Assembly (NCBI GenBank): GCA_963817785.1
Contig: CAWFPL010000002.1
Location: 1,116,001-1,180,000 of the forward strand
Reading direction: 5' to 3'
From: JAKALD01 sp963817785
GTDB taxonomy: Bacteria > Pseudomonadota > Gammaproteobacteria > Burkholderiales > SG8-39
DNA: 64,000 nucleotides
The notes under the pieces were generated by a model. The model was not told where the DNA came from, did no database searches, and was given only the letters and a program-made list of their open reading frames with translations. How positions within the stretch are numbered: position 1 is the stretch's first letter; every line of letters starts with the position of its first letter. A program made the position numbers and the translations under genes. Positions 9,560 to 17,086 of this stretch are shown piece by piece.

Positions 9560-9597
9560 GCGGCAAGAACCCGAACCAGGAATAGGAGCGCAGTCGG

Positions 9598-9906
9598 ATG
9601 GCACTCTTCACCAGGAAAGCGCAGCCCGCACCCGGCGCCGGCCCGGCGGCCGAGGCCGTGCTGCCGGACGGGACCAAGGTCAGCGTGAAGCAGAGCATCA
9701 ACTGCCTCGGCGATTCCTGCCCGCGCCCCCAGCTGATGACCAAGAAGGCGCTGGCCGCCGCAACGCAGGGCGACGTGATCGAGGTGCTGATCGACAACCC
9801 GACGTCGGTGGAAGCGATTCCGCCGATGATGCCCGGCCTCGCGAGCACGCACCTGGCGACCGTCAGGGCCGAGCGCTGCTGGCGCGTGTTCGTGCGCAAA
9901 GGCTGA
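9598..9906 (+). CDS. TusA-family sulfur carrier
   Basis: This 102-residue protein has the TusA/SirA fold: the sulfur-carrying CPxP-type motif is in CLGDSCPRPQLMTKKAL (about 38-54), followed by the conserved DVIEVLIDNPTSVEAIP strand-helix region. An N-terminal extension of about 25 residues is longer than in E. coli TusA. TusA proteins bind sulfane sulfur as a persulfide and pass it to partners such as DsrE proteins or rhodaneses, all of which are encoded just downstream. Good Shine-Dalgarno (AGGAG) before the ATG. Confidence 0.88.
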   Translation: MALFTRKAQPAPGAGPAAEAVLPDGTKVSVKQSINCLGDSCPRPQLMTKKALAAATQGDVIEVLIDNPTSVEAIPPMMPGLASTHLATVRAERCWRVFVRKG

Positions 9907-9921
9907 GAGGGGGGAGCGACC

Positions 9922-10140
9922 ATGCGCTGGGCCAAGCTGCAGATGGTGGTGTTCTCGCTGCTATCGGCCGCAGTGAGCGCCGGCGGGCTCGCCTACATCT
10001 TCATCGAGCATCCGGCCTATCTTCGCGCCACCGGGGAAGGCGTGCCGTACTACACCCCCGAGGTGCTCGACCCGATCACGCACAAGCCGCTCGACCTGGA
10101 CATGCTGATCCGGCACTTCGAGGGCAAGGATCCGAAATGA
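9922..10140 (+). CDS. Small single-span membrane protein in sulfur cluster
   Basis: A 72-residue protein I do not recognise. It has one hydrophobic segment (MVVFSLLSAAVSAGGLAYIF, about 8-27) and a short hydrophilic remainder rich in Pro, Tyr and Asp. A GGGGGAG-type ribosome-binding site precedes the ATG, and the stop overlaps the start of the next small gene (ATGA), which supports it as real. It is probably an accessory subunit of the transporter or of a membrane redox complex; this is inference from position. Confidence 0.6.
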   Translation: MRWAKLQMVVFSLLSAAVSAGGLAYIFIEHPAYLRATGEGVPYYTPEVLDPITHKPLDLDMLIRHFEGKDPK

Positions 10141-10229
10141 CGCTCGATTTCCCGACCCTGCTGCAGATCGGATCGTTCTTCGTCACCTTCTACCTGCTTT
10201 ACCTGGTGCTCACGCACGACGTCTTCTAG
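10137..10229 (+). CDS. 30-residue membrane micro-protein
   Basis: ATG 10137 overlaps the stop of the upstream gene, and the frame runs 30 codons to TAG at 10227-10229. The product has an acidic start (MTLDFP), one strongly hydrophobic segment of about 18 residues (LLQIGSFFVTFYLLYLVL) and a short polar end. Size and layout resemble single-helix subunits of membrane complexes. Translational coupling on both sides (ATGA upstream, a well-spaced ATG for the next gene downstream) is the main support. No function recognised. Confidence 0.5.
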   Translation: MTLDFPTLLQIGSFFVTFYLLYLVLTHDVF

Positions 10230-10240
10230 GGGGCATTGCG

Positions 10241-10513
10241 ATGACAAAGGGGCTGGCGATTTTCTGCATCGGCGCGCTCGCCGTGGCGCTGGGACTGTTT
10301 GCAGCGCTGTTCCCGTACGCAGCGGTCCCCGCGCAGACTCTGGCGAGCTCCCGCGTCGCGCAGCCGATGGAGCGCATGGGCGCCATCGATCTCGGCGGCG
10401 GCTACGGCACGGTGTCCGTCGTGGATCTGGTGGGCTATTACGTCGAGCATCCTCCGGTTGCCCGAGCGGGCGGCACCGGGGACTCGGGCGGGCACCATTT
10501 CCGTGGCTGCTGA
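10241..10513 (+). CDS. Small signal-anchored protein in sulfur cluster
   Basis: This 90-residue protein begins with a hydrophobic segment (LAIFCIGALAVALGLFAALF, about 5-24) that is a signal peptide or anchor. The rest has a Gly-rich stretch (IDLGGGYGTVSVVDLVGYY) and a GHHFRGC end with two His and one Cys that could bind metal or sulfur. I do not recognise the family. It has a good GGGG ribosome-binding site and lies 6 bp before the membrane rhodanese. The location suggests an exported accessory role. Confidence 0.55.
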   Translation: MTKGLAIFCIGALAVALGLFAALFPYAAVPAQTLASSRVAQPMERMGAIDLGGGYGTVSVVDLVGYYVEHPPVARAGGTGDSGGHHFRGC

Positions 10514-10519
10514 GGAGCC

Positions 10520-11479
10520 GTGCGTCGCGTCGTTCTCAGCTCGGTAGTCGCGGCCGGCGTAGCGCTAGCCCCGGGCGTCGCCGGGGCGTCCGCTGCGCTC
10601 GGCTACGTGAGCAGCGCCCCGGCCGCGGGGGCCGTCACGGTCGTGGACGCGCGCGCGCAGGCCGCCTGCCTGGCCAAGAGCGTGCGCGGCGCGCATTGCC
10701 TGCCGGCGGCGGACTTTCTCGGCCCGCACGGGCGTCTGGCGAGCTTCCGGCAGATCTTCTGGCTGCTCGGCACGGCCGGATTGTCGGGTCGCGAGCACGT
10801 GCTGGTGGTCGGAGATGATCCGGTCGAGCGCGATTTCGTCGCCGGCATGCTGTATCTCAGCGGCCAGCGCAAGGTTTCCATCCTGACGCGGGCGGTCTCG
10901 CAGGGTACGGGCCTGGCGCCCGATGCGCTCGGGCCGGGCACGCCGCGCGCGATGGTGCGCAACCCGATCTACCAAGGCGCGGTCCGCGGCGACGACATCG
11001 TGCTCAGAACGGAGCTGGCGCGAATGCTCGCGGCGCACAGCGCGCCCGCGATGCTCGACGGGCGCAGCGACGCCGAATACTGGGGCGAGCGCATCCGCGC
11101 GTGGCGCGGCGGGCATCTGCCCGGCGCGCAATCGCTGCCGATCGGCGCGGCGCGCCGGGAGCTCGTCGGCGGCCATGTCGATCTGCCCGCAGGCAAGAGC
11201 TTCGTGGTCTATGGCCACGACGCCTTCGAGTCGGTGGCCTACTTCACGCTGCTGCGGGCGGCGGGGACGGATGCGCGCGTGCTGCTCGACGGCTGGGCGG
11301 GGTGGGCCAACCATCCCGATCTGCCCGTCGCCTCCGAAACCTACCCGGACCGGGCGGCCGGGCCGGTCCTGCGCGTCCCCGAGCCCTCGCGCTGGCTGCT
11401 GTCGCTCACCCTCTTCAACCTGCTTGCCGTGCTCTCGCTCGCCGGGGGCCTTGCCTACGCATGGAAGCGCAAGAGCTGA
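10520..11479 (+). CDS. Membrane-anchored tandem rhodanese-like protein lacking catalytic Cys
   Basis: This 319-residue protein starts with a signal peptide (about 1-26), contains two rhodanese-like domains (about 35-125 and 165-265) and ends with a C-terminal transmembrane helix (LSLTLFNLLAVLSLAGGLAYAW, about 292-313) and a short KRKS tail. In the second domain, the loop that normally carries the persulfide Cys reads FVVYGHDAFES, with Gly in place of Cys. Catalysis is therefore unlikely. It may be a binding or scaffold protein. GTG start with a GAGGAG ribosome-binding site. The last 19 bases overlap the next gene. Confidence 0.75.
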   Translation: MRRVVLSSVVAAGVALAPGVAGASAALGYVSSAPAAGAVTVVDARAQAACLAKSVRGAHCLPAADFLGPHGRLASFRQIFWLLGTAGLSGREHVLVVGDDPVERDFVAGMLYLSGQRKVSILTRAVSQGTGLAPDALGPGTPRAMVRNPIYQGAVRGDDIVLRTELARMLAAHSAPAMLDGRSDAEYWGERIRAWRGGHLPGAQSLPIGAARRELVGGHVDLPAGKSFVVYGHDAFESVAYFTLLRAAGTDARVLLDGWAGWANHPDLPVASETYPDRAAGPVLRVPEPSRWLLSLTLFNLLAVLSLAGGLAYAWKRKS

Positions 11480-11772
11480 CTGCCGAGTTGCTGTTCGTGG
11501 TCTCGACCGATCGCGGCGCGGGTCCGCTCGCCGGCCTCGCCGATGCCTGCCGGCGCCGCGGCACGCGCTGGGCCTGCTTCTTCACCAACGACGGGGTCAA
11601 GCTGCTGGCCGACGCAGGCGTTCGTGCCGCGACGCAGGGCGCCGGCCGGGCCGTCGCCTGCGAGCACTCGTGGGCGCGGTTCATGGGCGCTGCGCGCTGC
11701 CCGGTGGAGCTGGGCAGCCAGACCGACCACAGCGCGCTCGTCGCCTGCGCCGCGCGAGTCGTGGCGCTCTGA
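11461..11772 (+). CDS. DsrE/DsrF-like small protein
   Basis: The 103-residue soluble protein begins inside the end of the rhodanese gene (ATG 11461, 19-bp overlap). The N-terminal LLFVVSTDRGAGPLAGLADACRRRG and the WACFFTNDGVKLL strand-helix pattern resemble DsrE/F-type folds. Cysteines are found at about 30, 39, 72, 83 and 98; the one in WACFF sits in the fold core. DsrE-type proteins trap sulfur in persulfide relays with TusA. The assignment is by fold-like pattern and context rather than a strong family motif. Confidence 0.6.
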   Translation: MEAQELTAELLFVVSTDRGAGPLAGLADACRRRGTRWACFFTNDGVKLLADAGVRAATQGAGRAVACEHSWARFMGAARCPVELGSQTDHSALVACAARVVAL

Positions 11773-11780
11773 AGACCGCG

Positions 11781-12059
11781 ATGACGGCCCGCACGCGCTC
11801 CATATTGCTTCTCGGCCGGCGCGACCACGCCGAGGCGATGCGCGTCGCCGCCGGCCTGACGATCTTCGGCCACAGCGTGCGCCTGGTGATGATGGGCGCG
11901 CCGGTGGCCGACAGCGCGGAGAACGCGGCGCAGCTCGAACTGCTGGATCTCGCCGACATCGTGCCGCAGACGACGGTGGCCGGGCAGGAGCTCGAGCTGC
12001 TCGACGCCCCTGCGCTCGCCGACGCGATGCGCGCGGCGGACGTGGTGATGAGCATCTAG
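11781..12059 (+). CDS. DsrE-like small protein
   Basis: The 92-residue protein is reminiscent of the DsrE superfamily: a first beta strand (RSILLLGRRDHAEAMRVAAGL), then HSVRLVMMGAPVAD and a C-terminal helix. It has no cysteine, so it cannot itself carry a persulfide and may partner the preceding Cys-containing DsrE-like protein, as DsrEFH or TusBCD subunits do. It lies 8 bp after that gene and 9 bp before the next. Start ATG 11781; an in-frame frame continues upstream but overlaps other genes. Confidence 0.6.
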   Translation: MTARTRSILLLGRRDHAEAMRVAAGLTIFGHSVRLVMMGAPVADSAENAAQLELLDLADIVPQTTVAGQELELLDAPALADAMRAADVVMSI

Positions 12060-12068
12060 GGAGGCACG

Positions 12069-12254
12069 GTGGAGGTAGTGGTGCTGAAGCTGGGCATTTT
12101 CCCGGACGCCGACATGGTCGAGCGGGCGCTCGCGCGCCTGCCTCGCGACTGCGTCCAGTCGGTGTTCGAGGTTTCCAAGCCGGACCGCGGCGAGGGCGAG
12201 TGGGATCGAGTGCTGGACCGGCTGCTCGCCGCTGACCGGATCATCGTGGTTTAA
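12069..12254 (+). CDS. Small soluble protein of sulfur cluster, unknown
   Basis: The 61-residue GTG-initiated protein follows a GGGAGG ribosome-binding site. It has a beta strand (EVVVLKLGIFPD), an amphipathic helix and a final strand (AADRIIVV), and a single Cys at about 28. Size and position after two DsrE-like genes suggest the third, DsrH/TusB-like place in a DsrEFH arrangement, but I see no convincing DsrH motif. It should be treated as an unknown subunit. Confidence 0.5.
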   Translation: MEVVVLKLGIFPDADMVERALARLPRDCVQSVFEVSKPDRGEGEWDRVLDRLLAADRIIVV

Positions 12255-12272
12255 CAAGGAGGAGGACGGATC

Positions 12273-13202
12273 ATGAAGAAAACCTGGGCCATCGGCGCGC
12301 TCGTGTTCGCGGCAAGCGGAGGGTCGGTGCTTGCCGCCTCGGCGCAGCCGCTCGTGAACGTGGACTGGATCAAGGCGAATTCCTGCAAGCCCGGGGTGGT
12401 GGTCCTGGACGTGCGCAGCTCGATCGACGGCGGCTCGCAGATCGACTACCTGCGCGGCCACATCCCGTGCGCGATCTACAGCGACTACATGAAGGGCGGC
12501 TGGCGCACCAAGGTCGACAACGTTCCCGGAATGCTGCCGCCGGTGCCGCAGATCGCGAAAGTCATCGGCGACCTCGGCATCGACAACAACACCCACGTGG
12601 TGATCTATTCGGCGGGCAACAGCGCCACCAGCATGGGAAGCGCGACGCGCGTGTACTGGACCTTCAAGGTACTGGGCGACAACGACGTCTCGATCCTCAA
12701 CGGGGGTTATGCGGGCTACACCGCGGACAAGAAGAATCCGCTCCAGACCGGCATGAACGCGCCCAAGGCGAAAACCTTCACCGCCCACTTCCGCAAGGAT
12801 CTCGACGCCAGCGAGGCGGACGTGCGCAAGGCGATGGCGGAGAAGGTCGTGCTGGTCGACAACCGGCCGAGCGACCAGTATCTCGGCGTCAATCGCGCGC
12901 CCGTCGCGAAGCGCGACGGCACGATCCCGGGCGCGAAGAGCGTGCCGGAGTCCTGGCTCACGGCGAACGACGGCGGGACCTTCCGCAGCGCCGCGGAAAT
13001 CAAGAAGCTGTACAAGCATGCGGGCGTTCCGACCCAGGGCGAAGAGGTCAACTTCTGCAACACGGGCCACTGGGCCTCGGTCGGTTGGTTCGCCTCGCGC
13101 GAGATCCTCGGCAACAAGCACGCGACGCTGTACGACGGCTCCATCGCGCAATGGTCGGCCGATCCCAAGGCTCCGATGGAGCAGAAGATCAAGGCCGAGT
13201 GA
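12273..13202 (+). CDS. Periplasmic tandem-domain thiosulfate sulfurtransferase (rhodanese)
   Basis: The 309-residue secreted rhodanese has a Sec signal peptide with cleavage near AASA-QP (about 25). The inactive first domain carries VVVLDVRSSIDGG; the second domain carries the catalytic cysteine in NFCNTGHWAS (about 258-267). It would transfer sulfane sulfur from thiosulfate or persulfides in the periplasm. A strong AAGGAGGAGGA ribosome-binding site precedes the ATG. The next gene, a c-type cytochrome, begins within its stop codon (GTGA), suggesting coupled production. Confidence 0.9.
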   Translation: MKKTWAIGALVFAASGGSVLAASAQPLVNVDWIKANSCKPGVVVLDVRSSIDGGSQIDYLRGHIPCAIYSDYMKGGWRTKVDNVPGMLPPVPQIAKVIGDLGIDNNTHVVIYSAGNSATSMGSATRVYWTFKVLGDNDVSILNGGYAGYTADKKNPLQTGMNAPKAKTFTAHFRKDLDASEADVRKAMAEKVVLVDNRPSDQYLGVNRAPVAKRDGTIPGAKSVPESWLTANDGGTFRSAAEIKKLYKHAGVPTQGEEVNFCNTGHWASVGWFASREILGNKHATLYDGSIAQWSADPKAPMEQKIKAE

Positions 13203-13873
13203 AGCGCACGCTCGGCCTGTGCACGCTCTTACTGTGGGGCCTGTGCAGCGCCCTGCCGGCGCAGGGCGCCTCGGCCGCCGGGCGCGACCTGCGCCTGGCG
13301 CTCGCGCTGATCGCGGGGGACGCGAGAATGCTCGCCGACCCCGCGACGCCGGCCCGGCGCAAGGAGGGATTGACCGAGCGCATCCGCAGCAACCTGGGCA
13401 GCCTGGCGATCACCGGCCGCTACGCGATGCAGGCCGACGGCAAGCACGGTCCGCAGCTCGCCGCCGCGCTCGACGGGCTGAGCCGGCTGCTCGCCACCGG
13501 CTCGCCGGAGGAGTTCGCGCGCGAGGCCACGCGGCTTGCCGCCGCGTATCCGCTCGACCTGTCGTACTTCCAGCCGCTTGCCGCCACCGCGCGGCGAATC
13601 GAGGCGGGGCGCGCGATCTACCGTCAATACTGCATCGGCTGCCATGCCAGCCCGGACCCGACCGCGGCGAATCCCGCTCCGGACCTGTTTCGCATGGCGC
13701 GGACCGAGCCCCGCGCGGAGCTGCTCGCGCGGCTCCTCGGAGGCATTCACGGCGACCGCATGACCAGCCTGGAGAATCCGTTCACCGACCAAGCCATCGC
13801 GAGCCTGGCCGCCTACTTCATCACGAGGCAGGAACGTCCGCCCGCATCCGGCTCGGCGCATCGAGCACCATGA
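13199..13873 (+). CDS. Monohaem c-type cytochrome
   Basis: This 224-residue exported protein has a signal peptide (LGLCTLLLWGLCSALPAQG, about 5-23) and one haem-attachment motif, CIGCH, at about 144-148. The following ASPDPTAANPAPDLFRMA loop and a Met in the C-terminal region (GDRMTSLENPF) give a probable sixth ligand. A predicted helical N-terminal domain of about 110 residues precedes the cytochrome fold. The GTG start overlaps the upstream rhodanese stop. In this cluster it probably accepts electrons from an oxidation of sulfur; the partner is unknown. Confidence 0.82.
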   Translation: MKRTLGLCTLLLWGLCSALPAQGASAAGRDLRLALALIAGDARMLADPATPARRKEGLTERIRSNLGSLAITGRYAMQADGKHGPQLAAALDGLSRLLATGSPEEFAREATRLAAAYPLDLSYFQPLAATARRIEAGRAIYRQYCIGCHASPDPTAANPAPDLFRMARTEPRAELLARLLGGIHGDRMTSLENPFTDQAIASLAAYFITRQERPPASGSAHRAP

Positions 13874-13916
13874 GCATCAACCTGTGTTTACAACCAAGAA
13901 AAGGGAGACAAGCACC

Positions 13917-14453
13917 ATGCATCACCTGAAGCAATTGCTGCGCACCACCGTCCTGGGCCTGCTGCTCGCGGCGCTCTTCCCCGCCCTCGTCCTCGCGGCG
14001 GAGATTCCGTTTCCGAACGTGCCCAGTCCGGCGCAGAACCCGAAGCTCTCGTACGGCGGCTACTTCAAGCACCACCAGCCGGTCAAGATCCTGTTCGCGG
14101 TCGGGCAGCCGGGGCCTCAGCTCAAGGAATCACTGATCAACTCCGCGCTCGTGATCCGCTACCTCAAGGCGCACGGCTACCGCTACCAGATCCACTTCGT
14201 GCTGTATTCCCGGGCTGTGTTCGTGGCCGATCAGCTGAACCAGAAGTACAGCACCTGGGCGCCGCTGATGGAGGCGCTGCACAAGCAGGGCGTCACGTTC
14301 TCCGTGTGCCACAACGCCATGGCGCTGCTGCACGTGAAGAGCGCGGATGTGTATCCGTACATGAAGGTGATCCCGGCCGGCATCCTCTCGGTGGTGGAAT
14401 ACGAGATGAAGGGCTATCACCCGATCTTCAATCCCAACACCGAGACCGAGTAA
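13917..14453 (+). CDS. Secreted DsrE-family protein
   Basis: The 178-residue protein has a clear signal peptide (LLRTTVLGLLLAALFPALVLA) and a DsrE-like domain: VKILFAVGQPGPQLKESLINSALVIRYL and a core Cys in VTFSVCHNAMALL (about 131). DsrE-like proteins bind sulfur as persulfides or oligomerise with related subunits, and this copy is periplasmic. ATG 13917 is chosen over a GTG at 13884 because it follows an AAAGGGAGA ribosome-binding site. It ends the sulfur cluster; the next gene is 85 bp away. Confidence 0.8.
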   Translation: MHHLKQLLRTTVLGLLLAALFPALVLAAEIPFPNVPSPAQNPKLSYGGYFKHHQPVKILFAVGQPGPQLKESLINSALVIRYLKAHGYRYQIHFVLYSRAVFVADQLNQKYSTWAPLMEALHKQGVTFSVCHNAMALLHVKSADVYPYMKVIPAGILSVVEYEMKGYHPIFNPNTETE

Positions 14454-14538
14454 CCGGTGCTCGGCGCGGGGCGGCCGGCAGCGCCGCCCCGCGCATCGCC
14501 CGCTGCGCGCTCCCGTCCCCGCTGGGCTACCATTTCGC

Positions 14539-15390
14539 ATGCCCGCCGATTCCACCCTGCCCTCGAACCAGACCGCGGTATTCGCCGGCGCGGACGCGAT
14601 CGCGCGTGAGATTCCGGACGGCGCGCTCCTCGCCCTGCCGCCTGACTATTCCCTGCCCGCGATGGAAGCGGTGCGCGCGCTGGTGCGCCGCAAGGCGAGG
14701 AACCTGAAGCTGCTAGGAGTGCCGGTGCTCGGCCTGTGCGCCGACCTGCTGATCGGCGCGGGCTGCGTGGCCGAAGTCGAGACCAGCGCCGTGTCGCTCG
14801 GCGAGGCGGGCCTTGCGCCGCGCTTCACCGAGGCGGCCGAGGGCGGCGAGATCGCGGTGCGAGACGCCACCTGCCCGATGGTGCACGGCGCGTTGCAGGC
14901 GGCCGAAAAAGGCGTGCCGTTCATGCCGCTGCGCGGCGTGCTCGGCTCCGATCTCGCGCGCCATCGCCCGGACTGGAGGGTGATCGACAACCCGTTCGCA
15001 CCGGGCGCGGACCCGATCCTGCTCGCCGCCGCCATCTCGCCCGACGTGGCGCTGTTTCACGCCCGCTGGGCCGACCGCGCGGGCAACGTCTGGGTGGGCA
15101 GGCGCCGCGAGCTGGCGACCATGGCGCACGCGGCGAAGCGATGCTTCGTCACCTGCGAAACGCTGCGCGAGGACGACATGCTGGAGGACGAGCTGCTCGC
15201 GCCCGGCGTGCTGTCGTCGGTGTACGTCTCCGGCGTGGCCCGGGTGCCGCGCGGCGCCTGGCCGCTCGGCGTGGCGGACCAGTACCCGATCGACGACGCG
15301 CACCTGCTGCACTATGCGAGGGCCGCGCGCACGCGCGAGGGCTTCGGGCGCTACCTCGAGGAGTTCGTGCTGCGTGCGGGCGGCGCATGA
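14539..15390 (+). CDS. CoA-transferase family I, alpha subunit
   Basis: This 283-residue protein resembles the glutaconate CoA-transferase-type alpha subunit: an N-terminal helix-strand segment (ARNLKLLGVPVLGLCADLLI), then the Gly-rich core, PFMPLRGVLGSDL and WVGRRRELATMAHAAKR. The enzyme moves CoA between carboxylic acids; the specific acids cannot be inferred. The stop overlaps the beta-subunit start by four bases (ATGA), so the pair is one heteromeric enzyme. It is not obviously connected with the sulfur cluster upstream. Start ATG 14539. Confidence 0.82.
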   Translation: MPADSTLPSNQTAVFAGADAIAREIPDGALLALPPDYSLPAMEAVRALVRRKARNLKLLGVPVLGLCADLLIGAGCVAEVETSAVSLGEAGLAPRFTEAAEGGEIAVRDATCPMVHGALQAAEKGVPFMPLRGVLGSDLARHRPDWRVIDNPFAPGADPILLAAAISPDVALFHARWADRAGNVWVGRRRELATMAHAAKRCFVTCETLREDDMLEDELLAPGVLSSVYVSGVARVPRGAWPLGVADQYPIDDAHLLHYARAARTREGFGRYLEEFVLRAGGA

Positions 15391-16130
15391 CGGGCTACGC
15401 GACCGAGGAGCTGCTCGCCTGCGCGCTCGCGCGCCTGGTGGGCGATGCGGGGCACGTCGCGGTCGGCGCGGCCTCGCCGATCCCGGCCACCGCGTGCACC
15501 CTGCTGCGCGCGAAGACCGGCGGCCGGCCGCGCATTTCGCTGCAGCACCGGCGGCGCGGCAACCCGTTCACCGAAGGCTCGCGCGAGCTGTTCGACCTCG
15601 CGGGGCAGGGGAGAATCGACGTGTTCTTCCTCGGCGGCGCGCAGATCGACGGCGAGGCGAACATCAACTTGGTGGGCACCGGCGAGTACCCCGAGCTCGA
15701 GCGCCGCTTCCCGGGTTCGTTCGGCTCGGCCTTCATGTACTTCGCGGCCAAGCGCACGATCCTGTTCCGCGAGGAGCACAGCCCGCGCGTGCTGGTGCCG
15801 AAGGTGGATTTCATCAGCGCGCCGGGATGGAGCCCGGCGGGCGTCTGGCGCCGCGGCGGACCGCAGGCGCTGCTGACCGGCAAGGCGCTGTTCGCGTGGG
15901 ACGCGGCGCGCCGGCGCTTCCGGCTGGAGAGCGTGCACCCCGGGCACGCGCCGGAGGACATCCGCGCCGCGACCGGCTTCGAGTACGACTGCCCGGCGCA
16001 GGTGCCGGCGACCGCCGAGCCCGCCGCCGAGGAGCTCGCGCTGCTGCGCGGCCCGGTGGCGCGCGAAATCGCCGCCAGCTACCCCGACTTCGCGCGCCGG
16101 GTGTGGGGCGAGCCGGCGCTGCCGGCGTGA
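15387..16130 (+). CDS. CoA-transferase family I, beta subunit
   Basis: The 247-residue beta partner has the motifs DVFFLGGAQIDGEANINLVGTG (core of the family) and a conserved FISAPGWSPAG stretch. It starts within the stop of the alpha subunit and its own TGA overlaps a possible GTG start of the next gene. It belongs to the glutaconate/3-oxoacid CoA-transferase superfamily; no substrate can be assigned from sequence alone. Confidence 0.82.
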   Translation: MTGYATEELLACALARLVGDAGHVAVGAASPIPATACTLLRAKTGGRPRISLQHRRRGNPFTEGSRELFDLAGQGRIDVFFLGGAQIDGEANINLVGTGEYPELERRFPGSFGSAFMYFAAKRTILFREEHSPRVLVPKVDFISAPGWSPAGVWRRGGPQALLTGKALFAWDAARRRFRLESVHPGHAPEDIRAATGFEYDCPAQVPATAEPAAEELALLRGPVAREIAASYPDFARRVWGEPALPA

Positions 16131-16138
16131 GCGGCGGC

Positions 16139-17080
16139 ATGAGGCGCATCGCCGCCGGGCTGCTCGCGCTCGCCGTTGCACTTCCCGCCTGCGCGTTCGA
16201 TCTGGAAGGTCACCGCGGCGCGCGCGGCCTGGCGCCCGAGAACACCCTGCCGGCGTTCGCGACCGCGCTGTCGATCGGCGTGACCACGCTCGAGCTGGAT
16301 ACCTGTGTCACCGCCGACGGCGTGCTGGTGATCTCGCACAACCGGCGGCTCAACCCGGATATCACCCGCGGACCGGATGGAAAGTGGCTCGAGGGGCCAG
16401 GCCCCGCGATTCGCTCGCTCAGCTTTGCGCAACTGGAGCGCTACGACGTCGGGCGCATCAAGCCCGGCACGCGCTACGCCGCCGCATTTCCCGATCAGAT
16501 CGCCCGCGACGGGACGCGCATCCCGCGGCTCGCCGACCTGTTCGCGCTGGTGCGCAAATCCGGCAACGCCGCGGTGCGCTTCGACATCGAGACCAAGATC
16601 TCGCCCGAGGCGCCGGACGAAGCGCCGCCTCCGCAGGCGTTCGCGCGCGAGCTCGTCGAGGCGATCCGCCGGTCGGGCATGGAGCGGCGCAGCACCATCG
16701 AATCGTTCGACTGGCGCACGCTGCAGGCGGTGCAGAAGCTCGCGCCCGGAATCCCGACTGCGTATCTCACCGACGCTTCGGGCTCGGCCTGGACGGCGGG
16801 CTTCGATCTCGGGCGCTACGGCACCGTGCCGAAGATGGTGCAGGCCGCGGGGGGCCGCATCTGGTCGTCCGATGATCGCTACCTGACCGACGCGCTGGTC
16901 GGCGAGGCGCACGCGCTGGGGCTGCGGGTCCTGGTCTGGACCGTGGACGCACCCGAGGTCATCGCTCGGATGCTCGACATGAAGGTCGACGGCATCATCA
17001 GCGACCGTCCCGACCTGGTCCGGCTCGAGATGAACAAGCGCGGCCTCGCGCTGCCCGCGGCCACGCCGGTGGCGCCGTAG
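16139..17080 (+). CDS. Glycerophosphodiester phosphodiesterase
   Basis: The 313-residue secreted phosphodiesterase cleaves glycerophosphodiesters to glycerol-3-phosphate and an alcohol. The catalytic HRGARGLAPENT is followed by the acidic pair in TTLELDTCVT and the second His in VISHNRRLN; the C-terminal DGIISDRPDLV is also typical. The N-terminus is a signal peptide with cleavage near ALPACAFD; LPAC could be an imperfect lipobox. ATG 16139 is preferred to GTG 16127 because it leaves a normal n-region. The neighbouring glpK and gpsA suit glycerol-phosphate recycling. Confidence 0.9.
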   Translation: MRRIAAGLLALAVALPACAFDLEGHRGARGLAPENTLPAFATALSIGVTTLELDTCVTADGVLVISHNRRLNPDITRGPDGKWLEGPGPAIRSLSFAQLERYDVGRIKPGTRYAAAFPDQIARDGTRIPRLADLFALVRKSGNAAVRFDIETKISPEAPDEAPPPQAFARELVEAIRRSGMERRSTIESFDWRTLQAVQKLAPGIPTAYLTDASGSAWTAGFDLGRYGTVPKMVQAAGGRIWSSDDRYLTDALVGEAHALGLRVLVWTVDAPEVIARMLDMKVDGIISDRPDLVRLEMNKRGLALPAATPVAP

Positions 17081-17086
17081 CCGGCT

